A program made the translations under genes and the position numbers. Below are positions 24,185 through 35,676 of a DNA stretch of 64,000 nt, piece by piece. The stretch is from the NCBI GenBank assembly GCA_015680685.1, contig MNCI01008099.1, forward strand, positions 341,521 through 405,520, written 5' to 3'. Origin of the DNA: Gnetum montanum (Eukaryota > Streptophyta > Gnetopsida > Gnetales > Gnetaceae). The notes under the pieces are model-generated. The model saw only the letters and a program-made list of their open reading frames with translations. It was not told the DNA's origin and searched no databases. The number at the start of each line of letters is the position of its first letter. The first letter of the stretch is position 1.

Positions 24185-25007
24185 TGATGGGACACGATAT
24201 TGTGTATGCAATATTGCTACTGTCGCGATATCGCATCCCTCGCGATATCGCATACGCGATATTGCGGTGCGCCGTCATATCTATAAATAAGAGGCAGCTC
24301 CCCCTTGTTTCCCATCCTAGGCTTAGAACATAGTGAAACTTTGGTAGTTTGATCTCTCCAGAGATAGAATATTTTCCATGTGTCCATAGTAGGAACTCCA
24401 AAGTGAACGGATCTTTATTCGAGCAAACATTGTACCTGAACACAAGTTTGTGTACGACAATAAAGACAAGCTTCTTGGATAAACCTTGCAATGCATGGAA
24501 TAGGCTAATTAGGATTTATTTATTATTATTTACTATTTTCCATTTACATGCTTTATTAGTTATTAAATATTTATCAACCCTTCTCTCCTAGTTAAGTGCC
24601 TCAGTATGACCGCTTCAAGCACATGCGTTATGCGTGGTGATCCCAGCAACGACTAGCGTTTGGTAATCATGGTTGCATTGGTTCAAGATGTGAACGGTAA
24701 GTGGGAACGGATGCTGACGCTAGGTTAATTTAGACTTAGTTAGTTAGTTAGATTTAGTAATTAGTCTCTTCAACCCTTCACCTCAATAACATAGAAGATA
24801 AAATCGAAAAAGATATAAAAATCATATATCTCAGACTTACTTAACCATACACCGTGACAAATACAAGTAAGTCTCGGAAGACAACGAATAATTAACCTTA
24901 AGTGTTCCATGAGGTGTGTAGGCACTTAGTCTGTGGAGTTCGACCGGATCGCGTGTGTTACGCTCATATTCATATGGTTGAGTGTAGGGCTACCTCGCCA
25001 CTCATCA
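24185..25007 (+). repeat. 3' LTR of element B
   Basis: 823 bp, TGATGGGACACG to CTCATCA. U3 has five or more ATATCGC/GCGATAT half-sites in about 80 bp, then TATAAATA at 24282-24289. It differs from the 5' LTR in the number and phase of these palindromes. Confidence 0.9.
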
Positions 25008-25012
25008 GGGAC

Positions 25013-25295
25013 TATTGCTTCAGGCCCCAACTTCATGAGACCTACCATGAACATTAAAATGATAGAAAGATCAGGAGACATCATAATGTTGCCTTCCAAA
25101 TCTCTCTAATGTAACTATTTATCTAGATGAAGGATGAAAGAGAAGTTTGGATAATAAGGATCTAGATGTGCATATACTACCTTTAGTTGTTAAGGTATCT
25201 TATCAACATCTCCTCTAGGTCTGTCATGTTGCTAGTTAAAGTCATTAGTAGGTAGTGAATTAGTCCTACAAGAAGAAGACATCCTAGTTTGCTCT
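25013..25295 (-). pseudogene. gag start of element C, proximal to the B insertion
   Basis: The minus strand starts with MSSS near 25290 and continues with VVYAHLDPYYPNFSFILHLD and RDLEGNIM, matching the gag N terminus of element B (VVYTHPNEYIQNFTFILHQD). It breaks at 25012, where B's target-site duplication begins. Confidence 0.7.
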
Positions 25296-25432
25296 TATAT
25301 CATGTGCCTTAGTAAATTATTATTATTATTAAAGATGATGCATTATGTATTTGTAGAATGACTTTGTATGATTTTACTATCTAAAAATACTTAGTGCACA
25401 TAGCTAGAATGTATCCCTAGCAATGATGCCAA

Positions 25433-26309
25433 TAATGAGCAGTGGGTATTCGGTATGCCCAACCATACGAATCTCTAGCATGCACACACAAACTAGTTAA
25501 ATTTTGTGGACTAGATTTACCTAAGTTGCCCAAATCCTTAGATGGTGAAAAATGCGATTACTAGTCATTGTCTTCACAATCAACACTTTTGTTAATTTAT
25601 TTGTATAACTAAGTGTGATTGAGGTGTAAAATATTTATTTTTATAATTTTCATTGTGTTCTTTGTTTGTAAAATGATTAAATAAAAGAAATTTTGAATAT
25701 TTAATTTCACTAATTAATTAACTAAACTATTCCTAACCTAAAGCATTTGTTCCCACTCTTTGTACATATCCTAAACATATACTAACACTACTGAGTTACC
25801 AATTATCTATTGTTCAGCATACCAAGTATTCACTAATGGAATTACCAAGTGTTAGTATAGTATACTCAAAGTAGTCATACTCATGTTACTTACAAATTAG
25901 AATATTAAATGCTTAAGAACAAGGAAGTAAATTGCATTCAAAGTAAAATGCTAGAAAATAAACTTAAACTAATCCAAGTGCTACAATGGATAGAGGAAAT
26001 CTCAATTTTATTGTCGTTCACATAATTATGTTTAGGTACATATTGCACTTAAATAAAATGTTGTATAATCAATTCAATTTACGTTGCGGGCACTTAGAGG
26101 GAAAATTTTGCTAACTTCTATAGAAGAAACTACAAAAGTTTGATTAAGGAATCAACCAAAACGGTGCCATAAATGTGGCTAGTGTATGCACTTATATAGG
26201 TAATTGGTGAATTAGCATCAATGCACATGTGCCAACACATCTTCAAAGTGTCGATGGGGTTGCGTTGATAGGCATACATTGATGTAGTTGCCTTATTGAT
26301 GCTTCATTA
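25433..26309 (-). repeat. 5' LTR of element C
   Basis: 877 bp, read on the minus strand from TAATGAAGCATC (26309) to the terminal ATTA before the primer site. R-U5 matches the remnant at 14604-14797. The adjoining minus-strand sequence TTGGCATCATTGCTAGGGA (25432-25414) is a primer-binding site of the tRNA-Asp type, with several changes. The U3 contains ACATCAATG and related short repeats and a TATATAAG near 26200. Confidence 0.8.
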
Positions 26310-26764
26310 ATAGTTTGTTAGGATTATTATGACAACATTGAATGACTATGTAAAATTTACTTAGAACCATTGAAATGTAAACAAGGATGAGACTTTAGAT
26401 GATATGATAATGTTATTGGCTACAAAGGTTGGAAACAACTTTGGAACAAGGAATACTATAATTGTTGTGAGAAAAAGTAGTGATATTGAAAGAGTTGCAA
26501 TAGTTAAAAATTTTGAATTTTTTTGCAAACATAATTCTAATGCTAACTATTTCTAGAATTCAAGGCAACTAAGGTGCCTTGGGTTGGAAGGTTGATACAA
26601 CGGTACACATTTAAAAGATTGTCTGAAAATCTTGGTTCTGCTACTAGAAAAATAAACATATAGACAAATAAATATTCAAATGAAATGAAGATTTATTACA
26701 TCTAATGATCCATAGGATCTATTGGACATATATTACATTTTCATGAACAATAAAGATAGACTTT

Positions 26765-26915
26765 ACAATAATGAGGTGTTAGCCTAGCAATAAGACACTT
26801 AATTTGGAAGTTTCAAATTATGGATCTAATTCTAATAAGCAATACTGAGTTATAAAGTTGTAATTGAGTATATATCTTTTGGTGTACCTAGATTTCAATT
26901 ATTTTGGGTTTCAAT
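26765..26915 (+). repeat. SINE copy 2, plus strand
   Basis: GAGGTGTTAGCCTAGCAATA aligns with the minus-strand copy at 11735-11628. TTTGGAAGTTTCAAATTATGG and TGAGTTATAAAG blocks are shared. The A box is partly eroded and the B box is degraded (GGATCTAATTC). Confidence 0.6.
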
Positions 26916-29225
26916 ACCCTTCTAAAAATAGACTCTACAAATTGACCAAGTAGCAATAGGGGCATCAAAAACAAAAATAAATCATATAGGTTTAGTTTGA
27001 ACACCCTACTAAAAATAAACTCTACAAATTAACCAAGCACTAATGGGAGCATAAAAAACAAAAGCAAATCATACAAGCTAGTCAAAGCATAAGAGAAAAA
27101 CACATGTAACTCATCTTCAAGGACTCCTAATATGCACAACCTACAAATGTGCTCTTCTTAGGGGAGTTAAATCCATCTTCTACTTTCAATTTTAAGATGA
27201 TGAGAACATAAGTGAAGCTTGTTGATAGCATTCCGATACTTGATTGGAATAGTAGTTGAGAGATAGTGAGCTACTATATCTAGTTTATTAGATCTAATGT
27301 AGTGTAAATAAAATTGTCTCTTGCTTTCTAATTAGACCACATCTACTAGTTGGTGAATATGTTTAGGATTTTGCATTTCTTTAGTCATTCTTGATTAGAA
27401 TTTTAACTAATTTAACTATATCTATTATTTAGCCAAGAAAATTTGTTTTTCAAATTAATAATATATTAGAATGGATTTATTGAAAATTATTTTTCATATT
27501 TAAGAAAAGTCAAAACTATTGTCAATACATACTCCTAACAATTTCTTTGGAAAATTTATTTCTTAACAAAGGCTTATAACCTAGTAAGTTATTCTTCATG
27601 ACAAAGTCTAGTGAGTACATACACATAATATTTCCCATGAAAACGTTTGTTCATTGACCCTACATTATGGCTAGTTAACAAACTTGACCAAAAATGATTC
27701 GAGGTAACTATTCCACCTATTCTATTATCAGTTGGGAAATATCAACAATGGTACAAATCAAAGAAAGGGTTTACCTATCACTAGAGATCTATGTTGCAAA
27801 CATGGATGAATTCTTAGATGTGGTTTTACTCTTGTGCTTAAAATTAAGCTAGATTCGGAACATAGGAGCATGGGAACACTAAAACATGTAACCAAATGAG
27901 TTTGGGAATAAGCAGCAATTTTTTTTGGGAATGAGGCTAGAGGCATGTAGAACATGAATATAAAAAAGTTTATAAAATAAATATAAAAATACTTTAAATA
28001 TTGTTTTTTATTAATGTTTATTCCCAATATGATGACATTAGTTCTTTACCTTAATGTTTTATATATAACTCTATCAATTAGAAAGAGAAACTTTGCAACA
28101 CTTAACTTAATGTTCACTAAGAAATTTCAAAAGTTAAGAACTTATCATCTTTGTTTTAAGGTGAAAGTTTGAAATTTTATTTTAATTTTTATCTTATGAT
28201 TAGTGAAAATTTTAAATTGCTTATCTAGTGTTGATATTTTATTTTTTAAAATAAAAACCTTTAACTTTTTATATACAAACAAACTTTTAAATTTTCATTC
28301 TAATTAAATTCACCAAGCATTATATTAACATTGGTAGTCAAACTTATGAGATAAGATTAGCATTAACACTACAGAAAGTTTTAAATTTTAAATATAAATT
28401 TAGTAACTCTATTATCAAAATCTTTATCTTTTGTTCAAATTAGAAATTTGTTGTCAAATAACTTACATTTAAAAATATTCATAATTCATAATTCATAATT
28501 TTTAGATGAACTTATTGTTCTTTAGCTATGCTTAATATTAATATACTCTTAAAAATTAAATATATCTTTTATGTATCTATGTACAGTATGTTTGCTGATG
28601 CAATGGAATCTTTTTCAATTATTATGATATAAAGTTGCACTGATTTTACATACTTCTGCGTAACACTGAAAAATATATACATCTGCAATGAGGTAAAAGA
28701 GATAGTCCAAGCCAAGGATTTTGAACTAGAACTATAGGACCAGTATATTTTTATATCACTGCAAAATATAAAATTGGAAATACACTTGCCATCCAATAGT
28801 GCAGCTGCAATGCTCCATTACTGTGATGACAACAAACAAGCTGCAAATCCTTTTTAAATTTTTATACATATCCATATTCCTGACTTTCAATGACCTTCAT
28901 GCAACTTTCATACATCTAAAAGCTAAAAAATAATCTTGACATCTCTACTGATGCATGTACAGACAGAGCACAGACGCAGAATGAAACCAGCCAAAAAAAA
29001 AAAAAACAGAAAAGATATACATTGCTTGGGTTTTATACCGAACTACGGTTTATTTATTTATACTTTTACAATTTTAGCACCCATATTCCCGTCTAAAATG
29101 TAGAAGTTGAGGAGTCCCTGTTTGCTGTGTTGCCACACAAAAGGCATCTGTACTCACACAGTCTCTAAAACTTGTTCCAAGTTCTCTGGGAAGGTCTTAT
29201 GATTTACATCATTTCCAACCCTGAT
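26916..29225. other. AT-rich intergenic sequence
   Basis: No supported gene. The passages ATAGACTCTACAAATTGACC (about 26927) and ATAAACTCTACAAATTAACC (about 27009) are a short local duplication. Frames at 27758 and 28569 (minus) have no recognisable domain. Confidence 0.5.
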
Positions 29226-29568
29226 TTATGATAGCATTGATTCAACTTCTTTCATGTTGGGCCTCCTGTAGGCATCATCGCATGAGCATCGTACCCCTAC
29301 CAGCAGTATGCTTTCCACAGCTTTCATTTCTTCTTGGCTTTCTAAGTCAATTCCCCCACCATTTGCATCTGCGGTTGTTAAAATCTCCTGCAGTCTCTAC
29401 TTCTACTTTAATTGCTGAGGTGTGCTCCCATCAAATGCATGGTTCGCAAAGTGATGTCCTCTGAAAGTATTTCACGGGTAGGCTTTAGTCTAATATTGAC
29501 TTCCAATGTCACTACTCCAAAACTATATACATAAGCCTTTTCAGAGCTAGCATCCCCTGTTCCGTATT
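29226..29568 (-). pseudogene. LRR-XII-like receptor kinase, C-terminal exon
   Basis: The minus-strand exon opens at an AATCAG acceptor (29569-29571) and reads EYGTGDASSEKAYVYSFGVV, the kinase APE motif continuing into the D-YSFG-LLE block (subdomains VIII-IX; the usual Asp before VYSFG is Tyr). After a frame change it ends with VGVRCSCDDAYRRPNMKEVE (subdomain XI, with the invariant Arg) and a stop at 29228-29226. The join to the other exon at 46843 restores the codon for Glu exactly (G plus AA). The missing frame in the middle makes it a pseudogene. Confidence 0.75.
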
Positions 29569-29613
29569 CTGATTCAGAATCAATCCACAAAAGTGTGTAG
29601 CTACTGTCATAGC

Positions 29614-30876
29614 TGAAACACCATAAAAAATTGTGAGTCGGCCTCAGGCAAAGATTCGCAATTCAAGCAAGGGCGCATGTCAGAATTCAGAAGACTGGGC
29701 AACACCAAGGGGCGCATAGCATCGAGTCCTCGACTTCTTATGCAGATGCCTAATCTTTCTATGCTTTTTCTGTTTACACTATATCACGCAACGAAGCGTA
29801 ATGGTGCTTAGCGTGATTTTGCTTAGACACAGTTCGACATCAGAAGGATAGTTGCTTCGGCATAGGGAGAAGCTTAAGCAGCGTGATATGCGATTTCTTG
29901 TGTATTTTGCTAAGTCTTTTGTTCGAGGACAGGTTTACGCTCTGGTACGCACGGCAGCGTAAAAAGCTCCAGAACAATCAAAGGCAAAGTCTAAGAAAGT
30001 GCGATTGCTCATCATACGCTCATCACGCAACGCAGCGTATCACAGCGTATTGCATCGCCAAGCTAAACATTGTTTACGCTTCATCACGTGCGGCTGCGTA
30101 AGCAAGCGTAAAATAGCTTTAACTCCATTGTTTCCATGTTACATTACGCTCATACACGCAACACAGCGTGAATGAGCGTAATATAACTCGAAGATAGCCA
30201 AGACATGCCCGACGTGCGTCTCTTCTTCACACGCACAATACACGAACGAGCGTATTGTACGTAATCAGGAAGTTTGACGCAAAAGCGGTCCAGTCAACAG
30301 TGCCCGAAACATTTGGGACACACGTCATCAGGGTTGCGCCTTTTCCACAGGGCGTCGCAGCTTATAAATACCCTAGTTGACAAAGATACAGAGGTTGGCA
30401 AATCAGAGAAGCAGAGGCATTTTTCCGAGCACCAGAGCACTTATCACTCTTGGAGCAGAGATATAGAGAGCAGCGCTTTGGCAATTGTTGACAGCATCAC
30501 CTTACAGCAGAAACAGAGCACAGTTCACTTTGAGCATCGGCGATAGGAGTAATCGTTTTGCTGGGAAGACTCTATCGGTCAGAAACAATTGATTGGTAGA
30601 CGTCAAAGCTTGGCCTTCCTTGCATCCCGGCTTTAGCCCACGAGGTAGATCGGATTTCTGTTTGGACCGTTTTGCTTGTTGTTTCGTGCTTGCTTCACAT
30701 CCAGTAATCAGGGATTCCCTAGTGTAATTTCTCATACAAAATATACATCTTTCAAGTCAAAGCGCAGATCTTGAAAGTACGTGCCTCTCTTATGTCAGCC
30801 TCTTCTTACCGTGTTTAGCATTATCATCGTTGCAATTCGTATACATCGCTTTCCCTCGATCTACGATTCCTCGAAT
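29614..30876 (+). repeat. 5' LTR of element E (3' end lost in the N gap)
   Basis: Matches 45263-46525 of the 3' LTR almost base for base. U3 (29700-30260) is crowded with ACGCT...AGCGT inverted repeats. TATAAATA lies at 30363-30370, after GTCGCAGCT, marking the probable promoter. The last 183 bp of the LTR and the primer site fall in the gap. Confidence 0.9.
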
Positions 30877-31278
30877 NNNNNNNNNNNNNNNNNNNNNNNN
30901 NNNNNNNNNNNNNNNNNNNNNNNNNNNNNNNNNNNNNNNNNNNNNNNNNNNNNNNNNNNNNNNNNNNNNNNNNNNNNNNNNNNNNNNNNNNNNNNNNNNN
31001 NNNNNNNNNNNNNNNNNNNNNNNNNNNNNNNNNNNNNNNNNNNNNNNNNNNNNNNNNNNNNNNNNNNNNNNNNNNNNNNNNNNNNNNNNNNNNNNNNNNN
31101 NNNNNNNNNNNNNNNNNNNNNNNNNNNNNNNNNNNNNNNNNNNNNNNNNNNNNNNNNNNNNNNNNNNNNNNNNNNNNNNNNNNNNNNNNNNNNNNNNNNN
31201 NNNNNNNNNNNNNNNNNNNNNNNNNNNNNNNNNNNNNNNNNNNNNNNNNNNNNNNNNNNNNNNNNNNNNNNNNNNNNN
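30877..31278. other. Assembly gap, 402 N
   Basis: By comparison with the 3' LTR it should contain at least 183 bp of LTR, the primer-binding site and the leader and start of gag. The open frames reported across it are artefacts. Confidence 0.95.
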
Positions 31279-33990
31279 ACGGTTATAACCCCTGAAGAAT
31301 ACAACTTTATATGTGTTAAGATCTAGGCGAAGCTGGCTCTCAACCGAGCCGAAGTCGAAGCAAAGCGAAACTTTGAGGTGGTCCACCGGGGGGGCCAGGA
31401 TTTCAAGCCAACAGCTTACGACATCATTCCCTTGACTAAACACCAACATGAGCTCATCACACAGTTGGTCATGGCCAAAGGCCAGGCCTCACAAGCTGTG
31501 GTGGAGCCCCAGCATAGGGAGGAGGAAGAGGATGAATTTGCAGCCCAGTCGGAACATTCGTTCCATACTCTGAGCCCCCAAACATATATAAATCCCTTGT
31601 TTCCTTTCAACGGAGAGGCCGCTCCTCTTGACCCAGCCATGAATGCACAGATGCAGTTCCCTGCCATGCCGCAGGCCACTGCGCAGCTGTCTGGGCCTCA
31701 AGCACAAATACCGCCCAATAACATGGGGGCGGCTTCGTCACCGCGGGTTCTCCGCATTCTGGCGATGGTCCCCATGACCACCGCACCCCATTTCATCCCG
31801 CAGATTTTTCTGCCTCCGCTCCCTCTAACTCAACAGATCACCATAGCTATTCGGCCACAAACATACATCCAACAGCTGGCCGTAGGTCAGTGGGCCAACC
31901 CGGCGGCACAACCTACCCAGTCTATGGTCTATGGCGTGCAACCCTCCGTTGCACCTGCAACGCAAGTTCCATAGGCGGTATCGCAGTATCCTCATCCTTA
32001 TCTCGTGTAGCAGGTGACGACTAACCCCTCTGTGCAAGCCAGCGGGTGGTGGTCTTCACAGGCTCCCTTGCCTACTGGGGTCCCCGCCCCACAAGCAGCC
32101 AGTCAGCCGATCCCGTCGTTTCTGTTCCCTTGCGCCGCCCTCCCGGTCCAACCTCTTATGCCTTCTGCACAAGTACCTCCGTCAACGGGTCTGGACCAAG
32201 CCTTCGAACTTATACAGACTCTCACCGAGGAGGTTCGACGCCTCAAAGCTGCCGGTTCTGATACTATTCAGATCATGGACTTTTACCAAGATGATCCGAT
32301 TAGTCCAGCGGTCCCTATGCTGTCGCTACCACCAGGGATGTCCCTGCCTCATTTTACCAAGTACAATGGAGAGGGGGATCCCAATGCTCACTTGGTCACG
32401 TTCAGGTCTGAGTCCTTGTTATTGCAACAATGGCCACACACCATCATCCGAGTCTTTGCAATGTCCTTAACAGGAAAAGCTTTGGATTGGTACCGAGCCC
32501 TCCCACGCTCTTCCATCTCAACCTTGGAAGAGCTGCTGACCCAATTTGTGACCCACTTCAGATATAACTTGAAATCGAAAGTCACATTGGATCAGCTCAT
32601 GGGGGTGAAACAAGACCCGCTCTAGCCCATCCACAGGGTTATACAGCGTTGGAATGCAACCTTGAATGAGATCTGCGAGCCGATCGTAGATTCGCATCTA
32701 CTTGCTATATTCAAGGGGACAGTCAATGACTTTATTAAGTCAAAACTGTATTATCTTTCCCCCGACTCTCTATACCAAGCCTTTGCTCAAACTAGAAGCA
32801 TCCAAGATGCTGCGGAGGCCAGCAAAGATTCGGCATATGTCACCTACAGGAACGTGCATAACAAGGACAAAGACAAGGGCAAAGCAGCGACAATGACAGT
32901 AGCCGCAATGATTGAGAATACAAAGACTAAGAACAAGAAGGCACCCACGGTGCCTCCTGAAACCACGGCTGGTGCCGGCACCAGCCAAGACACAACGGCT
33001 CCTGAAAAGGCCCCCCATCCTAAGCCAAACTTTGAGCATAAGGATCGCTCAAAGTACACGGCATTACCTGTAAAGCATTCTGAACTGCTGAAACAACTGT
33101 TAGGGGCAGGGCACATTCAACCTAAGAAAGTATCTGAGGAGGCTCTGAAGCGTCACAGACGTCATTGTGAACTGCTGAAGAACCCTTCTCTAGCCTTACC
33201 TAATGAACCACCAGTTCTAAGATCTTTCAGGCTGGACCATTTCTGTGACTACCACTAGCTGTGTGGTCACGGTATGGATTACTGCTGGGCGTTGAAAGAC
33301 GATATTCAGTGTATGCTGGATGATGGTTCGCTCAAGTTAGACAGCAGCAACCCGATGCATCCCGAAAACCAAACTTTGCACGTGTATAAGGACCTGTTGA
33401 ACGCAAACGATCATCCTTATACAATCACTGTGGTAAGTACGGACAATGGGGGGAGGGAACCGCCAAAACAACCTTTTGTTTTGCGTATCCCTGCCAACTC
33501 ACCAAGGGGGCCAACCATTTCATCGGCAGCCGGTGGGGTCTCGAGGCCACCCTTCATCATACGGGCACCTTCTCAGATACACTCTCAGTCGCGCAACAGC
33601 AATCAAGCTGCGGCCTCGTCCGCGCCCATGCCTAGGGCACCAAAACCTTAGGCTACTCCTCTCGCGCAGGGGCAGACCTCCAACCAAAAGCGTCAACCCT
33701 CACCTCCCAAACAAAAGGGAAAAGACATAAACACAACGAAAGACCATTCTACGCTCGTCTTCCCTAAGCCTAGGACCCTGGCCTCTGTGCCTCCACCTGT
33801 ACCTCAGAGGCAGGATAAAGGTGCAGAAACGCAACCACCTTCTCTTGGCAAGAAGAAAGACAGCTCCTCGACTGACACCGTTCCACCTCGGGAGATCCGT
33901 CTCTTGGGCCGAATGGAAGAGGACAAGGGAGAAAAACAACCTAGCCGAGAGAAGAACCTCCTCGACGCATTCACGCAAGTTAAAACAAGC
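31279..33990 (+). pseudogene. gag polyprotein of element E
   Basis: One frame runs from the gap to about 33990, broken by six TAG stops (31324, 31972, 32008, 32623, 33256, 33649). A Pro/Gln-rich N-terminal part is followed by a predicted coiled coil (FELIQTLTEEVRRLKA) and the capsid domain at about 32290-32840 (FTKYNGEGDPNAHLVTF, ALDWYRALPRSSISTLEEL). A zinc-knuckle-like CDYH...CGHGMDYCWAL at 33241-33291 is typical of Tat gag. A Lys/Pro-rich tail leads into protease in the next frame. Every stop is one C-to-T step from CAG. Confidence 0.85.
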
Positions 33991-34807
33991 TCTCAAACAA
34001 AAGAACACAACGCTGAGCCTTTACGACCTGCTTATGACGTCTCGAGAACACCACGAGGCTATGGTTCGCATGCTGACATCCATATCAGTGGATGAAAGCT
34101 TGCCAGCGGAGGAGGAAGCGATACATGCTGTCATGTTTCCTTCCGAAGCTGAGCAACCTACGCCTTTCTCGCTGACCTTCCACAACGGGTCTATCAAAGA
34201 TGACCCTGAGAAAGGTCAGGTCACAACTGAACCTATGTTTATCACTATCTGGGTCGGTCAATACCGAATCCGGAGAGTGTACGTGGACGATGGCGCAGCT
34301 ACCAACGTCATTTCCTATTCCATTGTGGATAGGTTGGGTCTGGTCGACCAGATCATGCCCACGATGACGACCTGCGTAAAATCGTTCAATGGGGCACGGG
34401 TTCAAGTTAAGGGGACGGTGCGTATTGAGTTTGTGGCGGGAGATTAATTCCCAATGGAGGCCACTTTCTTAGTCGTCGAGGAGATGCCAGGGTTTAACCT
34501 GATCTTGGGGAGGTCGTGGTTAGCTCAGCTGAGGGTGGTTTCGTCACTGATACACCAAGAGATACATCTTCCCTATGCCGGAGGGGAGGTTGTGATACGC
34601 AGTGACGAAATCACCCCCAAGACCGTCAATAACATTGAAGAAGAATGGGGTTCAGAGATAGAAATGACTGATGAACAAACCTTTCTCCAAACCCCTCAAC
34701 AAGCTGACAACAATGACGATGGTCTAGCTTGGGCTGACCTGCCATTTCCGGATGATAGTGTAGAGGAGTCAAACCATAAGTCTCCTCGCCCATACGCGGC
34801 GCTCAAC
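33960..34807 (+). pseudogene. Aspartic protease region of element E
   Basis: The +1 frame relative to gag opens with NTTLSLYDLLMTSREHHEAM, a segment seen just before protease in Tat elements, then ITIWVGQYRIRRVYVDDGA, where VDDGA is in the place of the D-S/T-G-A active site. One TAA (34445) splits the domain before FLVVEEMPGFNLILGRSWLA. The exon is proposed to end at 34807, before GTAAAG, giving phase 0. The open frame itself continues to 34846. Whether the gag-to-protease frame change is programmed or a mutation cannot be told. Confidence 0.75.
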
Positions 34808-35044
34808 GTAAAGGCCATCAAAAGAAAATTGCGTATTGACGGTTGAACGATGGTCTTTGCGTGCATTACCTTTTTCTTAACAGATTGTTATGGTTATTAC
34901 TTAGCAGTTTCATTTCACACATTTTAACGTTACGTTTGTTTTCAGTTCTTATGCTTGTCATTTATCTTCACACTGTTGTCTTTTTCATACGCATGGTATT
35001 CACGTTTCTTGACCACTATAGCACATTTATGCTTTCGTATTACG

Positions 35045-35475
35045 CTATGGCCCGCAACGGCCTTAAACTAATTATTAGATTACGTAGAATCGTATGATGG
35101 CCCGCAATAGCCTTAAACTAGTCCTGGCCCGCGATGGCCTTAAACTAGTCGCTAGGTTACGCAGAGTCATGTAATGGCCCGCAACGGCCTTAAACTAGTT
35201 ACGTAGATTTGTATGCCTTTATCATTTACGCTTGCTGTATTACGCTATGGCCCGCAATGGCCTTAAACTAGTTACATAGAAATGTATACTATGATTCTTT
35301 ACGCTTGATTATGCATCTGGCCCGCAACGGCCTTAAAATAGTTACCCAGAATTAAGCATTATCATCATTTACGCTTTCTCTACATTATGCATCCGGCCTG
35401 CAATGGCCCTAAACTAGTCTCTAGTTTTCGCAGAATCATATGACGGCCCGCGATGGCCTTAAACTAGCAAATACT
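35045..35475 (+). repeat. Minisatellite in the intron of element E
   Basis: Eight copies of a unit with the core GGCCCGCAAYGGCCTTAAAC followed by TAGT, at about 35049, 35099, 35126, 35175, 35248, 35320, 35393 and 35444. Spacers hold TTACGCTT and TACGTAGA pieces. The core contains the palindrome-like GGCCCGCAACGGCC. Confidence 0.85.
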
Positions 35476-35676
35476 TCCTATCACTATAACTTACGTGAAA
35501 TTCTTAACAATTACGCTCACGTGTTATAGGTCAAAACACAAAAGACAAAAATATATATATATAATTGCCATCCAAAACATCCACCAAGTTTTATAACACA
35601 TCTTGTCAGTCATGCGTAACATGATATGCCACTCAACATCAATAAAACTATGCATAAATTATAATTACACATTTCC

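Larger units (their letters stand above)
18141..25007 (+). mobile_element. Element B: Athila-like non-autonomous LTR retrotransposon nested in element C
   Basis: Both LTRs, the primer site, gag, protease and 3' region are present in order. The flanks give GGGGC (18136-18140) and GGGAC (25008-25012), a five-base target-site duplication with one change. B interrupts the gag of C, so it is younger than C. Like element A it lacks RT, RNase H and integrase, with the same junction after protease, so it must have moved with enzymes made by another element. Confidence 0.9.
14604..26309 (-). mobile_element. Element C: old Athila-like LTR retrotransposon, minus strand, interrupted by element B
   Basis: The element is bounded by the target-site duplication ATAGT (14599-14603 and 26310-26314). 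Its outer ends are TGATGAG on the left and the complement of TAATGAAGC on the right, one change from the family terminus. Read on the minus strand: 5' LTR 26309-25433, primer site, gag start about 25290, then 6.9 kb of element B, more gag, protease, and a 3' LTR remnant at 14797-14604. RT, RNase H and integrase are missing. Coding parts are full of stops. Confidence 0.85.

Noticed and set aside
30274-30546. 90-residue ORF in the LTR of E, present in both LTRs
   Set aside because: Lies across the transcription start; both copies are open because the LTRs are near-identical, which is not independent evidence.
30781-31449. Long open frames on both strands over the 402-N gap
   Set aside because: Artefacts of the gap; the left side is LTR and the right side gag.
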